Assembly: GCF_012034935.1 (NCBI RefSeq)
Contig: NZ_JAATEN010000010.1
Location: forward strand, 152,862 to 216,861
DNA length: 64,000 nucleotides
From: Streptomyces zingiberis
GTDB lineage: Bacteria; Actinomycetota; Actinomycetes; Streptomycetales; Streptomycetaceae
Reading direction: 5' to 3'
Both the position numbers and the translations under genes were made by a program. Shown in pieces: positions 40,795 through 49,306 of this stretch; within the stretch, counting starts at the first letter, position 1, and each line of letters opens with the position of its first letter. The notes under the pieces were generated by a model. The model worked only from the letters and a program-made list of their open reading frames with translations, did not search any database and was not told the origin of the DNA.

Positions 40795-41540
40795 CAGATA
40801 CCCCCCGCCCCGGCGGCGCTGTCCGAGATCCCGGTGCGCTCGCGGAGATTCACCTTGCTCAGCAGGCCGCTCCTGGGCTCCGGCCGCTGCCCGATCCGTG
40901 TCTTCGCCTGCCGCTCCACGACCCGCATCCCGCGGGTGAGGACGAACGCCAGGACGAAGTACATGATCAGGATGATCGTGTAGACGGGCGCGCTGTCCCC
41001 GGTCGCGTTGCGGACCAGGGAGGCGCCGAAGGCCAGGTCGCCGACGCCCATGATCGAGACGAGGGCGGTGCCCTTGAGCAGCTCGATCAGCAGGTTGTTG
41101 AACGGCGGGACCATCTCGGGCCAGGCCTGCGGCAGGATGATCCGCCGCATCCGCTGCATCGGCGTGAAGCTGAGCGCGATGCCCGCCTCCCGCTGTGCCG
41201 GTGCCACCGCCTGCACGGCACCGCGCACGATCTCCGACCCGTAGGCCCCGTAGGACAAGCCCAGCGCGAGCGTCGCCGCCCACAGGGGCAGCAGCTGCCA
41301 GCCGAAGGCCACGGGCAGGACGAAGAACAGCCAGAACATCAGTACCAGCGCGGAGGTTCCCCGGAAGATCTCCAGGTAGAGACCGGAGAGGAACCGGACG
41401 GCCCGCAGCCGGTGGGTCCGGGCGATGCCGACCGTGAAGGCCACGACGGCGCCGAGCACGGCGCTGTAGACGGTCAGCTGGACGGTGACCCACACACCGC
41501 TGAGGAGGAGTTGCCACAGCCCCCAGGTGAGCTCGCTCAT
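40794..41540 (-). CDS. ehuC: ABC importer permease (EhuC-like)
   Basis: A 248-aa HisQ-type permease (LLLSGVWVTVQLTVYSAVLG, WLFFVLPVAFGWQLLPLW, YTIILIMYFVLAFVLTRGM) with the EAA loop AQREAGIALSFTPMQRMRR. Its last 30 residues form a cytoplasmic tail. It overlaps the EhuB-like gene by four bases upstream (ATGA) and the EhuD-like gene downstream, so all are coupled. Confidence 0.92.
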   Translation of the reverse strand: MSELTWGLWQLLLSGVWVTVQLTVYSAVLGAVVAFTVGIARTHRLRAVRFLSGLYLEIFRGTSALVLMFWLFFVLPVAFGWQLLPLWAATLALGLSYGAYGSEIVRGAVQAVAPAQREAGIALSFTPMQRMRRIILPQAWPEMVPPFNNLLIELLKGTALVSIMGVGDLAFGASLVRNATGDSAPVYTIILIMYFVLAFVLTRGMRVVERQAKTRIGQRPEPRSGLLSKVNLRERTGISDSAAGAGGI

Positions 41541-42436
41541 GGCCGGCACTTCTCCTCTGCGGTCAGGTCCGTCATCTGCTCCTCCGTGTAACCGAAGGGA
41601 CGCATGATCCGCAGGAGTTCGCCACTGTCCTTCATCTTGTGCAGCTCGCGGTTGAACGCGTCGCGGAGATTCGTTTCTGCCTTGCGGAAGGCGAAGGCCC
41701 CGGCATCGGTGACGGGCTCGCCGTCGATCTTCGCCTGGACCTCCTCGGTCGCCTCGACCCGCCGGGAGCCGGCCTGCTTGACCGCGTTGCGCATGCTCAC
41801 GGCCGTGCCCGAGAAGACGTCCGCCCGGCCCTGCTCCACCGCGAGCACCCCGGCGAGCTGGTCGGGCAGGGTCATGATGTTCTTGATCCCGACCTCCTGG
41901 GCATACGCGATGTCGGCGTAGCCGGATCCCGTCGCGAACCGTGCGCCGCTCTTGGCCACGTCCTCGAAGCTGTTGAGGTTCATGGGGTTGCCCTTGCGCA
42001 CGATGAAGGCGCTGACCATCTGGTACTCGGGGTCGGCGAAGATCACCTGCGCGCAGCGCGTCGGGTTGATGTACATGCCGGCGGCGACCACGTCGAACTG
42101 CTGCGAGTTCAGGCCGGAGATCAGGGAACCGAACTCCGTCGGGAACGGCCGCACCTCGGGAACCCCGAGCCGCTCGAAGATCCGCTGCGCGACCTTCGGG
42201 GCGTAACCGGTCATCTTGCCGTCCTTGCCGATGTAGCTGAGCGGCTGCTCACCGGCGAGGCCCAGTTTCACGAACCCCTGCGCCCGCAGGCGCTCCAGAA
42301 GGTCTCCCCCGTTCCTCACGTCGGCGGTGGAGACCCGGCTGCAACCGACCGCCCCCAACGCGCTCAAAGCCGCCGCCCCTGCCAGCAGGGTGCGGCGGCC
42401 GATCCGATACGTATCGTTCCCGCGTGGTCGAGCCAT
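41537..42436 (-). CDS. ehuB: Substrate-binding lipoprotein of the importer (EhuB-like)
   Basis: A 299-aa exported solute-binding protein. The leader has a twin-arginine-like GRRTLLAGAAALSALG and a lipobox ending AVGC. The mature part is the SBP_bac_3 fold (FVKLGLAGEQPLSYIGKDG, MTGYAPKVAQRIFERLGV, GLNSQQFDVVAAGMYINPTR, ADIAYAQEVGI). It is the first gene of the importer operon. I placed the start at the ATG at 42436; an in-frame ATG at 42469 has a better ribosome site (GGAAACGG) and would add 11 residues. It is divergent from the DUF3830 gene, so a shared operator for the IclR protein may lie between them. Confidence 0.92.
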   Translation of the reverse strand: MARPRGNDTYRIGRRTLLAGAAALSALGAVGCSRVSTADVRNGGDLLERLRAQGFVKLGLAGEQPLSYIGKDGKMTGYAPKVAQRIFERLGVPEVRPFPTEFGSLISGLNSQQFDVVAAGMYINPTRCAQVIFADPEYQMVSAFIVRKGNPMNLNSFEDVAKSGARFATGSGYADIAYAQEVGIKNIMTLPDQLAGVLAVEQGRADVFSGTAVSMRNAVKQAGSRRVEATEEVQAKIDGEPVTDAGAFAFRKAETNLRDAFNRELHKMKDSGELLRIMRPFGYTEEQMTDLTAEEKCRP

Positions 42437-42605
42437 GGGCGGCCCGCTACCCGAACGTCGGATTTTCATGCCGACCGTTTCCAGCCCGAAACCTAGCCGA
42501 GATCCGAGACGGCTCTGTTGTGATTGATCCACTTACGTCACCATAAGAGCGCGACCGCGCCGCCGCGCCCGGAACCCCTCCGGAACGATCGACAGGAGCA
42601 TCCGA

Positions 42606-43172
42606 ATGACCGACCCCGCAGCCCACGGCCCCGCCGGCCCCGCCGGCCCGGAACGCGCCGAACAGCCCGAGCGCCCCGTCCGCCACATAGAGGTCTCCCT
42701 GGCCAAACGCGGTGTGAGCTGCACCGCACGGCTGCTGGACGACCGGGCGCCGATCACGTGCGAGGCCGTCTGGAACGCCCTCCCGCTCGGCGGTGACGTC
42801 TACCACGCGAAGTACGCGCGGAACGAGATCTACACCCTGCTGCCGCCCTTCGCCCCGGCCGAACCCCCGCTGGAGAACCCGACGATCACCCCGATCCCGG
42901 GTGACCTCTGTTACTTCACCTTCAGTGACACCCAGCTCGGCACGGCCTCCTACGGCTACGAGGAGGAGGCCGCCCACCGCGGCCGCCACCAGGTCGTCGA
43001 CCTCGCCCTCTTCTACGAGCGGAACAACCTGCTGATCAACGGGGACGCGGGGTGGGTCCCCGGCATCGTCTGGGGCGCGGTCGTCGACGGCCTCGACCGC
43101 ATGGCCGACGCCTGCCAGGACCTCTGGCGGGCCGGCGCCCTCGGCGAGAGCCTCACCTTCCGGCGCCTCTGA
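42606..43172 (+). CDS. DUF3830 family protein, 188 aa
   Basis: A cytoplasmic protein with the DUF3830/cyclophilin-like pattern: VSCTARLLDDRAPITCEAVWNALP is split by several conserved positions, then GDVYHAKYARNEIYTLLP, PIPGDLCYFTFSD and ALFYERNNLLINGDAGWVPG. A 28-residue Ala/Pro-rich leader precedes the domain. DUF3830 genes are common beside importer and amidase genes of degradative clusters, including ectoine-type loci, but their reaction is not known to me. It is divergent from the importer operon and is followed by a terminator. Confidence 0.87.
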   Translation: MTDPAAHGPAGPAGPERAEQPERPVRHIEVSLAKRGVSCTARLLDDRAPITCEAVWNALPLGGDVYHAKYARNEIYTLLPPFAPAEPPLENPTITPIPGDLCYFTFSDTQLGTASYGYEEEAAHRGRHQVVDLALFYERNNLLINGDAGWVPGIVWGAVVDGLDRMADACQDLWRAGALGESLTFRRL

Positions 43173-43181
43173 GATCGGCGG

Positions 43182-43211
43182 GACGGGCCCGGCACCGGCG
43201 CCGGGCCCGTC
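43182..43211. terminator. Hairpin terminator after the DUF3830 gene
   Basis: GACGGGCCCGGC (43182-43193) pairs perfectly with GCCGGGCCCGTC (43200-43211) around a six-base loop, ten bases after the DUF3830 stop. Confidence 0.88.
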
Positions 43212-43220
43212 CCCCGCCGG

Positions 43221-43294
43221 GCCCGCGGCCTCCCTCACCACCCCGGGGCCGGCCGCCGCCCGCGGCCTCCGTCACGACCCCGGGCCCGGCCGCC
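43221..43294. repeat. 37-bp direct repeat, two copies
   Basis: Two adjacent copies of a unit beginning CCCGCGGCCTCC and ending GGCCGGCCGCCG or GCCCGGCCGCCG, with a few mismatches, in the gap between the DUF3830 and amidase genes. Confidence 0.7.
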
Positions 43295-43327
43295 GTCCGG
43301 CCACCGGCACCGCCCCGGACCGCCACC

Positions 43328-44758
43328 TCACCCCAGCACCGGTGGTTCGACGCCGTCCGTCACGCCCGCCTCGTACAGCGCGTGCGCCGCCCGCAGCACC
43401 ACCCCGTCCGCGTGGCGCGCCGCCACGAGCTGCACCCCGATCGGCAGCCCGTCGCCGTCCCGCCCGCAGGGCACCGTCGCGGCCGGCTGCTGGGTGAGGT
43501 TGAACGGGTATGTGAAGGGCGTCCAGCCCGTCCAGCGGGTGAGCCCCGAGCCCGCCGGCACCTCGGCGCCCGCCTCGAACGCGGTGACCGGCATCGTCGG
43601 CGTCACCAGCAGGTCGTGGTCGCGGTGGAAGCGGCCCATCTCGCGGCCGAGCGCCATCCGCGCGTCCACCGCGGCGAGGTAGTCCAGCGCGCTGTACGCC
43701 GCGCCCTGCTCGGCCACCTCCCGCAGCCCCGGCTCCAGCAGCTCCCACCGCTCGGGGGCGAGCGGCTGCACCACGCGGGCCACGCCGCTGAACCACAGGG
43801 TGTGGAACGCCTCCACCGGATCGTCCGCGAGCGGCGGATCGACCTCCTCGACCCGCGCGCCGAGCGCCGCGAGCCGCTCCACCGCCCGCCGCACCGCCGC
43901 CGCCACCCGGGGCTGGACGTCCACCCGCCCGCCGAAGGAGGGGCTGAACGCCACGCGCAGCCCGGCGACCGCCTCGGTGCCCCGCTCCAGCCCCTCGCGG
44001 AAGTCCGCCGGGGAGCGGTCGCCCTGCGACCAGTCGCGCCAGTCCGGGCCCGTGATCACATCCATCATCAGCGCCGCGTCCCGCGCGTCCCGCGTCATCG
44101 GGCCGACGTGCGCCAGCGTCCCGAACGGGCTCGCCGGGTACAGCGGCACCCGGCCGTAGGTCGGCTTCAGCGCGAAGATCCCGCAGAACGAACCGGGGAT
44201 GCGGACCGAGCCCCCGCCGTCGGTGCCGAGGCTCAGCGGGCCCGCGCCCGCGGCCACCGCCGCCGCGCTCCCGCCGCTGGAACCTCCCGCGGTGCGCCCG
44301 GGGTCGTAGGGGTTCACCGTGACCCCGTGCCGCGGGCTGTCCGTGACGCCCTTCCAGCCGAACTCGGGGGTGGTCGTCCGGCCCGTGAACACCGCGCCGT
44401 GCTCCCGCAGCCGGGCCACCGACGGGGCGTCCTCCCGCCAGGCCGCCGGGTCGTCCGCGCGCTCGTCCACGGTGCGGGAGCCGCGCAGGGTCGGGCCGCC
44501 GCGGAGCAGCAGCAGGTCCTTCACGGAGACCGGCACCCCGTCGACCAGCCCGGCCGGTTCGCCGCGGCGCCAGCGCTCCTCCGACGCGGCGGCCTGCGCG
44601 AGAGCGCTCTCCGTCTCCAGCCGGACGAAGGCGTTGAGCACCGGGTCCGTCCGTTCGGCGCGGTCGAGGACCGCGCGGGTGGCCTCGACGGGGGAGAAGG
44701 CTCGGGAGGCGTAGCCCGCGAGCAGCTGGGTGGCGGTGAGGTCCGCGAGTTCGGTCAT
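43328..44758 (-). CDS. Amidase-signature hydrolase
   Basis: A 476-aa amidase hydrolysing a carbon-nitrogen bond through the Ser-cisSer-Lys triad: K80 in PVSVKDL, the cis-Ser in GGSSGGSAAA (about residue 161) and the nucleophile S185 in GTDGGGSVRIP. Length and motif order are typical of soluble bacterial amidases. The ATG follows GGAGG. It lies between the DUF3830 gene and the dehydrogenase gene, in the locus controlled by the IclR candidate, so it probably opens an amide or ring in the imported compound. The substrate cannot be read from sequence. Confidence 0.93.
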   Translation of the reverse strand: MTELADLTATQLLAGYASRAFSPVEATRAVLDRAERTDPVLNAFVRLETESALAQAAASEERWRRGEPAGLVDGVPVSVKDLLLLRGGPTLRGSRTVDERADDPAAWREDAPSVARLREHGAVFTGRTTTPEFGWKGVTDSPRHGVTVNPYDPGRTAGGSSGGSAAAVAAGAGPLSLGTDGGGSVRIPGSFCGIFALKPTYGRVPLYPASPFGTLAHVGPMTRDARDAALMMDVITGPDWRDWSQGDRSPADFREGLERGTEAVAGLRVAFSPSFGGRVDVQPRVAAAVRRAVERLAALGARVEEVDPPLADDPVEAFHTLWFSGVARVVQPLAPERWELLEPGLREVAEQGAAYSALDYLAAVDARMALGREMGRFHRDHDLLVTPTMPVTAFEAGAEVPAGSGLTRWTGWTPFTYPFNLTQQPAATVPCGRDGDGLPIGVQLVAARHADGVVLRAAHALYEAGVTDGVEPPVLG

Positions 44759-45091
44759 GGAGCCTCCAACGGGTCCGGCGCGGGCCTGGAACGGCGCGCC
44801 GGGGCGGCGGGACGGGGGTGGGTGAGGGCCGGAGCGAGGGTGAGGGGGAGGTGGCGACGGGGGGTGCCGGGGCCGGTTGCCGTGGCGGGGGCGAGCGGCC
44901 GGGGGGACGATGGTCCGGCTGTGCCGGTGCCCTGCCCGGCCGGTGGCGGAACGGGGCGGGACCGGCACCCGGTGCCGGTGGGTACCGGGTGCCGCCGGGG
45001 TGGTGGCTCACCGGCGGTGACGCGCTTCCGGTGGTGGCGGGTGGCGGGTGGCGGTGGTGGCGGACGGCCGCCCCCGCGCGCCACCGCCGGT

Positions 45092-46069
45092 TCAGGACGG
45101 CGCCGGTACGTACCCCAGCTCCTTGTCGACCACGTTCTCCAGGGGCTTCCCGGCCACCCAGCGGTCGAAGTTGTCCATGAACTGCTCGGCGAGCGCGTCC
45201 CGCCACCCCACCGTGTCGCCGCTCATGTGCGGGGACACCAGCAGCCCGGGGGCGTCCCACAGCGGGCTGCCGGGCGCCAGCGGCTCCTCCTCGAAGACAT
45301 CGAGTGCCGCTCCCGCGAGATGGCCCTCGGCCAATGATTCGGCGAGCTCCGATTCCACCACCAAGGGACCGCGCCCGACATTCACGAACCGGGCACCGGG
45401 ACGCATCAGGGCGAAGGTCCCGGTCCCGAACATTCCCCGGGTGTCTTCCGTCAACGGGGCGGCGGAAATGACCCAGTGGGCCGCCGGGAGGAGCTCCGGG
45501 AGGGCAAGGTTGTCATACACCCGCCCGAATTCCGGATCGCTTTCCCGGGCGGTGCGCCCGACGAGATCCACCACGACACCCAGTGCCGCGAGCGTGCGGC
45601 CGACGGCCCGGCCGATCGGGCCGGACCCGACGACCACCGCGCGGCTGCCCGCGACCCGCATCGTCTCCCGGTGGCGCCACTCCCGCCGGCGCTGGAGCTC
45701 CCAGGTGCCGGGGAAGTCCTTCGCCATGGCGAGCACGAGCCCGGCGACGTACTCCGCGATGGGCTGCTCGAAGATCCCCCGGGCATTGGTGATCACGGCG
45801 TCGGACGAGGTCAGTGCGGGGAAGAGCAACCGGTCCACACCGGCGCTGGCGGTGTGCACCCAGCGCGGGTGGGGGCCCCCGTCCGCGCCGGGCCAGGCCT
45901 CGCGCAGGGCGTCGGAGGTGAAGTCCCAGACGAGCAGGGCGTCGGCGGACGGGAGCAGCCGGGCCAGGGCCCCGGCGTCGGGCGCGTGGAGCACGCGGGC
46001 ACGGCCGGCGAGCCGGTCCAGGCGGGGGGCGGGCTCGCCGCCGAGGACGAGCAGGGTGCTGTCGGTCAT
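45092..46069 (-). CDS. D-2-hydroxyacid dehydrogenase
   Basis: A 325-aa NAD(P)-dependent dehydrogenase of the D-isomer-specific family. The Rossmann motif is VVVGSGPIGRAVG, the catalytic Arg is in VNVGRGPLVVE-type context (ISAAPLTEDT upstream), the Glu in ALDVFEEEPL and the His in SPHMSGDTVGW. It would interconvert a 2-oxo and a D-2-hydroxy acid. It lies upstream of the amidase on the same strand (330-base gap) and is divergent from the AMDase/isomerase genes. This suggests the catabolic route passes through a 2-keto or 2-hydroxy acid. Confidence 0.92.
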   Translation of the reverse strand: MTDSTLLVLGGEPAPRLDRLAGRARVLHAPDAGALARLLPSADALLVWDFTSDALREAWPGADGGPHPRWVHTASAGVDRLLFPALTSSDAVITNARGIFEQPIAEYVAGLVLAMAKDFPGTWELQRRREWRHRETMRVAGSRAVVVGSGPIGRAVGRTLAALGVVVDLVGRTARESDPEFGRVYDNLALPELLPAAHWVISAAPLTEDTRGMFGTGTFALMRPGARFVNVGRGPLVVESELAESLAEGHLAGAALDVFEEEPLAPGSPLWDAPGLLVSPHMSGDTVGWRDALAEQFMDNFDRWVAGKPLENVVDKELGYVPAPS

Positions 46070-46332
46070 GGGCGGGAAACCATTTCGAAACCTGCCTCCG
46101 CTTCGCTGGGAGAACCACCGTGAAAAACGGCGGCAGAAGTGGGATTGACCACGCTAGGGACCGGAAACTACCTTCGTCAACACGGGTAATGCCGACCCGG
46201 GCGAACCTGCGTGGTTCCGTCCCCGGCGTCCCGGCGTGTACGGCTTTCGTTCGCCCTGGTTCCCCTGGCTCCGGTCTCTTTTTTGCGACCCTGCCCTGCT
46301 GCCCTCCCCTCCGTTTCGTATTGGGGCTTGGA

Positions 46333-47262
46333 ATGGACGTCTCTTTTCTGGGTGGCCCCCGCCCGCAACGCGGCGTGGGTGTCGTGGCACCGTTCGACTT
46401 CGCACTGGACCGGGAGCTCTGGCGCTGGGTTCCCGATCAGGTGTCGCTCCACCTGACCCGCACGCCGTACGTACCGGTCGAGGTGAGCCTCGACCTGGCC
46501 CGGATGGTCAGTGAGCACGAGACCCTCCGGGCGGCCACGCAGGCGCTGTGCGCGGTCAGCCCCGAGGTGGTCGCCTACGCCTGCACCTCCGGCAGCTTCG
46601 TCACCGGCATCGCCGGGGAGCGCGCGATGTGCGCGGCGATGGAGGGGACCGGGGAGATGCCCGCCCTGACCACCTCCGGCGCCCTGCTCGACGCGCTGGA
46701 GGAGATCGGCGCCCGGCGGATCGCCCTGGTCACCCCGTACACCGCCTCCGTCACCCAGTCCCTGGAGGACTACCTGGCGGAGGGCGGGGTGACCGTCACC
46801 GACCGCGCCTTCCTCGGGCTGACCTGCCACATCTGGAAGGTGTCCTACCGGTCGGTGGTGGAGATGGCCCGGCGGGCGGTGACCGACGGCGCCGAGGCGC
46901 TCTTCATCAGCTGCACCAACCTGCCCACGTACGACGTCATCCCGCAGCTGGAGGCGGAGCTGCGGATGCCCGTGCTCTCCGCGAACCAGGTCACGATGTG
47001 GGCGGCGCTGCGGCGCATCGGGGAGCAGGCGGTCGGCCCGTACCAGGCCCTGCTCGACCCGGTGGCCCGGCGCGGGCCCGCCTCGATGTCCGCCCACCAG
47101 GTCCCGCTGCCCCGCCCGGCGCCGCCCGGCGAGGACGGGCGCGGGGAGCCGGAGGCGGCGTTCGCCGGCCCGCCCGGCGCCGGCTCCGCCGAGACCGACC
47201 CGGGGGACGCCCTCGACGCCCCGCCCTACCCGGACGACCCGTCCGGCCCGGCGCCCCTGTGA
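46333..47262 (+). CDS. AMDase/maleate cis-trans isomerase-family protein (EutA-like), both cysteines present
   Basis: A 309-aa Asp/Glu racemase-superfamily protein of the arylmalonate decarboxylase/maleate isomerase branch that includes EutA of ectoine utilisation. The two catalytic-site cysteines are intact: C84 (YACTSGSF) and C193 (FISCTNLPTYD). The last 60 residues are Pro/Gly-rich and extra to the fold. The ATG lacks a strong ribosome site. It is divergent from the dehydrogenase gene and is followed 139 bases later by a paralogue, suggesting a paired activity or a heteromer. Confidence 0.87.
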   Translation: MDVSFLGGPRPQRGVGVVAPFDFALDRELWRWVPDQVSLHLTRTPYVPVEVSLDLARMVSEHETLRAATQALCAVSPEVVAYACTSGSFVTGIAGERAMCAAMEGTGEMPALTTSGALLDALEEIGARRIALVTPYTASVTQSLEDYLAEGGVTVTDRAFLGLTCHIWKVSYRSVVEMARRAVTDGAEALFISCTNLPTYDVIPQLEAELRMPVLSANQVTMWAALRRIGEQAVGPYQALLDPVARRGPASMSAHQVPLPRPAPPGEDGRGEPEAAFAGPPGAGSAETDPGDALDAPPYPDDPSGPAPL

Positions 47263-47401
47263 GGGGCCGGAGCAGGTGCCCTCGACGGAAGACGGAGGAA
47301 CGGAGCAGGGGGTGCGGCGGGCGGTGGCCGCCCGGAGAGCTGACCGCGCGGAGCGGGGCCCCGCGCGGCGGAACGGTGAACGACACGGAGAAAGGGCCGA
47401 C

Positions 47402-48301
47402 ATGGCGGAGCGCACGGTGAGCGGGACGGCGACGGCGGACGGGACGGCGACGGCCACCGCGGTGGCGGACGGAGGCGAGCGGGACGGCGCGGTGCCCACC
47501 GTCGGCTTCCTCTACCCGGGGTACTCGGCGGAGGACGACTACCCGCGGCTGGAGGCCATGCTCGCGGGTGGCGCGGGGTCCACCGGTACCGGCGGGGAGA
47601 CCCCCGAGAGCGCGACCGGAGCCGCCGCTGCCGGAACGGCCCCCGCCGGACCGGCGCCGTCCGTCCGGCTGCCGCTCGTCCACACCGACATCGGGGAGGA
47701 CGCCCACCGGGTCGACGCCCTGCTGGAGATGGGCTCCGCCTCCCGGCTCGCCGCGCGCGTCGCCGACCTGAAGGCGCTGGGCGCGCAGGCCGTCGTCTGG
47801 GCGTGCACCAGCGCCAGCTTTGTCTTCGGCCGCGAGGGCGCGCGGCAGCAGGTGCGTGAGCTGGCCGGGGTGGCCGGGCTGCCCGCCTCGTCCACCTCCT
47901 TCGCCTTCGCGCACGCCATCGGCGACCTCGGCGTCGAACGCGTGGCCATCGCGGCCACCTACCCGGAGGACGTGGCCGAGCTGTTCCGGGACTTCCTCAT
48001 GAGCTTCGGCACGGAGGTGGTGGGGACCCGCGGCAGCGGCATCATCACCGCCGCCGAGGTCGGCACCTGGGGCCGGGCCGAGGTGCTGGAGCTCGCCCGC
48101 GCCGGCGACCACCCCGAGGCGCAGGCCGTGCTGCTGCCGGACACCGCCCTGCACACCGCGGCATACCTCGCCGACCTGGAGGCCGAGCTGGGCAAGCCGG
48201 TGCTCACCGCCAACCAGGTCACCGTCCGCGAGGGCCTGCGGCTGCTGGACCACCCGCTGCCGAACCGCCCCGCGCTGGGCGCCCTGTTCACCGCGGGCTG
48301 A
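47402..48301 (+). CDS. AMDase/maleate isomerase-family paralogue lacking the second cysteine
   Basis: A 299-aa relative of the preceding gene. The first cysteine is kept (C135 in VWACTSASFVFG), but the place of the second reads LLPDTALHT (around residues 245-250) with no Cys. With one Cys missing, racemisation or isomerisation by the two-base mechanism is unlikely; a decarboxylase-like or purely structural role is possible. An Ala/Thr/Gly-rich leader (residues 1-30) and a low-complexity insertion (55-85) interrupt the fold. GGAGAAAGGG precedes the ATG. No gene follows closely on this strand. Confidence 0.84.
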   Translation: MAERTVSGTATADGTATATAVADGGERDGAVPTVGFLYPGYSAEDDYPRLEAMLAGGAGSTGTGGETPESATGAAAAGTAPAGPAPSVRLPLVHTDIGEDAHRVDALLEMGSASRLAARVADLKALGAQAVVWACTSASFVFGREGARQQVRELAGVAGLPASSTSFAFAHAIGDLGVERVAIAATYPEDVAELFRDFLMSFGTEVVGTRGSGIITAAEVGTWGRAEVLELARAGDHPEAQAVLLPDTALHTAAYLADLEAELGKPVLTANQVTVREGLRLLDHPLPNRPALGALFTAG

Positions 48302-48618
48302 GCCCTTCCTGCGGGCGGGCGTTCGACCGGTACGCGGCCGGGCCGCTCGCCGGAGCCGGAGCCGGAGCGGGGGATGGGCCGGGGCCGGAGAACTGATCAC
48401 CGGCCCCGAGCCGCCGAGCGGGTCGCCACGGTCATGACCCCTCGGCGGGGCCCGGCCTCCTACAGGACGATCGGCGTGGCGTACGACCAGACCTGACCGG
48501 CCCCGCGGAGGCGGCCGGCACTTCACCGGCGCCTCGCGCGGACCCCGTCACCCGTCCGGACGGAGAGACGGGTCCCGGTCGGCCGCCGGTCACCCACCAG
48601 CCCGTCCCGGCCGGCCGG
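48302..48618. other. Intergenic region, no gene
   Basis: About 315 bases between convergent genes, GC-rich, without a clear terminator or coding signal. Confidence 0.45.
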
Positions 48619-49218
48619 TCACCCGGCTTCGGGCCCGAGGACGGGCCGTGCCGTGCCGGTCGTGGGGCACACCCAGGAAGCGGTGCCGTCCACCACGTCC
48701 ACCGCGGCGGGGTGGCCGTGCCCCGGTTCGGGACAGGGCGGGAGCGGCGCCCCGCCGGCCGCCTCCACCACGCCGTCCTGGAGCTGCCCGGCGAGCAGGG
48801 CGAGGGCCTGCGCGTCGTCCAGGGCGTCGTCGACGCGGACGCCCACGGCCGACCCGTCGGCGAAGCCCAGGGTGACGAGCACACCGGACGGCCCGCCGCC
48901 CGTCGGTGCGCCGGCCTCCCGCTCCGGCGGCGCCGCGCCGGGCCCGCCCGGTTCCGCACCGGCGGGCGTGCCCCCGGCGTCCCCGTCCAGCCACAGATGT
49001 GAGCGGTACGCGGGGGAGGGCGACGGCCCGGCGGGCTCGCCCGGCCCGAGCTCCTCGCCGGGCCCGAATCTCCCGCCGGGCCGTCCGGAGCCGGGCGGGT
49101 TGGGTTCCTCCGGTGGTGCCGCCGAGACCGCCAGCGTGTGGCCGGCGGGCGGGCCGAGCCCGCGCAGCACCGACTCCGCCCAGCTCCGGACGGTGCCGAT
49201 GCTCCGCCGTGCCACCAT
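48619..49218 (-). CDS. Hypothetical protein, 199 aa
   Basis: I do not recognise the family. The N-terminal third is ordinary (MVARRSIGTVRSWAESVLRGL); the middle is Gly/Pro/Glu-rich and probably disordered; the C-terminal 90 residues look folded (GVLVTLGFADGSAVGVRV, DDAQALALLAGQLQDGVVE) and carry two Cys (PPCPEPGHGH, SWVCPTTG) that could bind zinc with the intervening His. AGAGGAAC precedes the ATG. It lies 88 bases beyond the stop of the secreted-protein gene on the same strand and may share its transcript. Confidence 0.6.
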   Translation of the reverse strand: MVARRSIGTVRSWAESVLRGLGPPAGHTLAVSAAPPEEPNPPGSGRPGGRFGPGEELGPGEPAGPSPSPAYRSHLWLDGDAGGTPAGAEPGGPGAAPPEREAGAPTGGGPSGVLVTLGFADGSAVGVRVDDALDDAQALALLAGQLQDGVVEAAGGAPLPPCPEPGHGHPAAVDVVDGTASWVCPTTGTARPVLGPEAG

Positions 49219-49306
49219 CGCCGTTCCTCTCGCCCGCGGCCCTCGTGCCCGCCCGCGGCCCTCGCGCCTGACTGCGGGCTCGCCGTCCTTCTGCCGCTCC
49301 CCGCCG

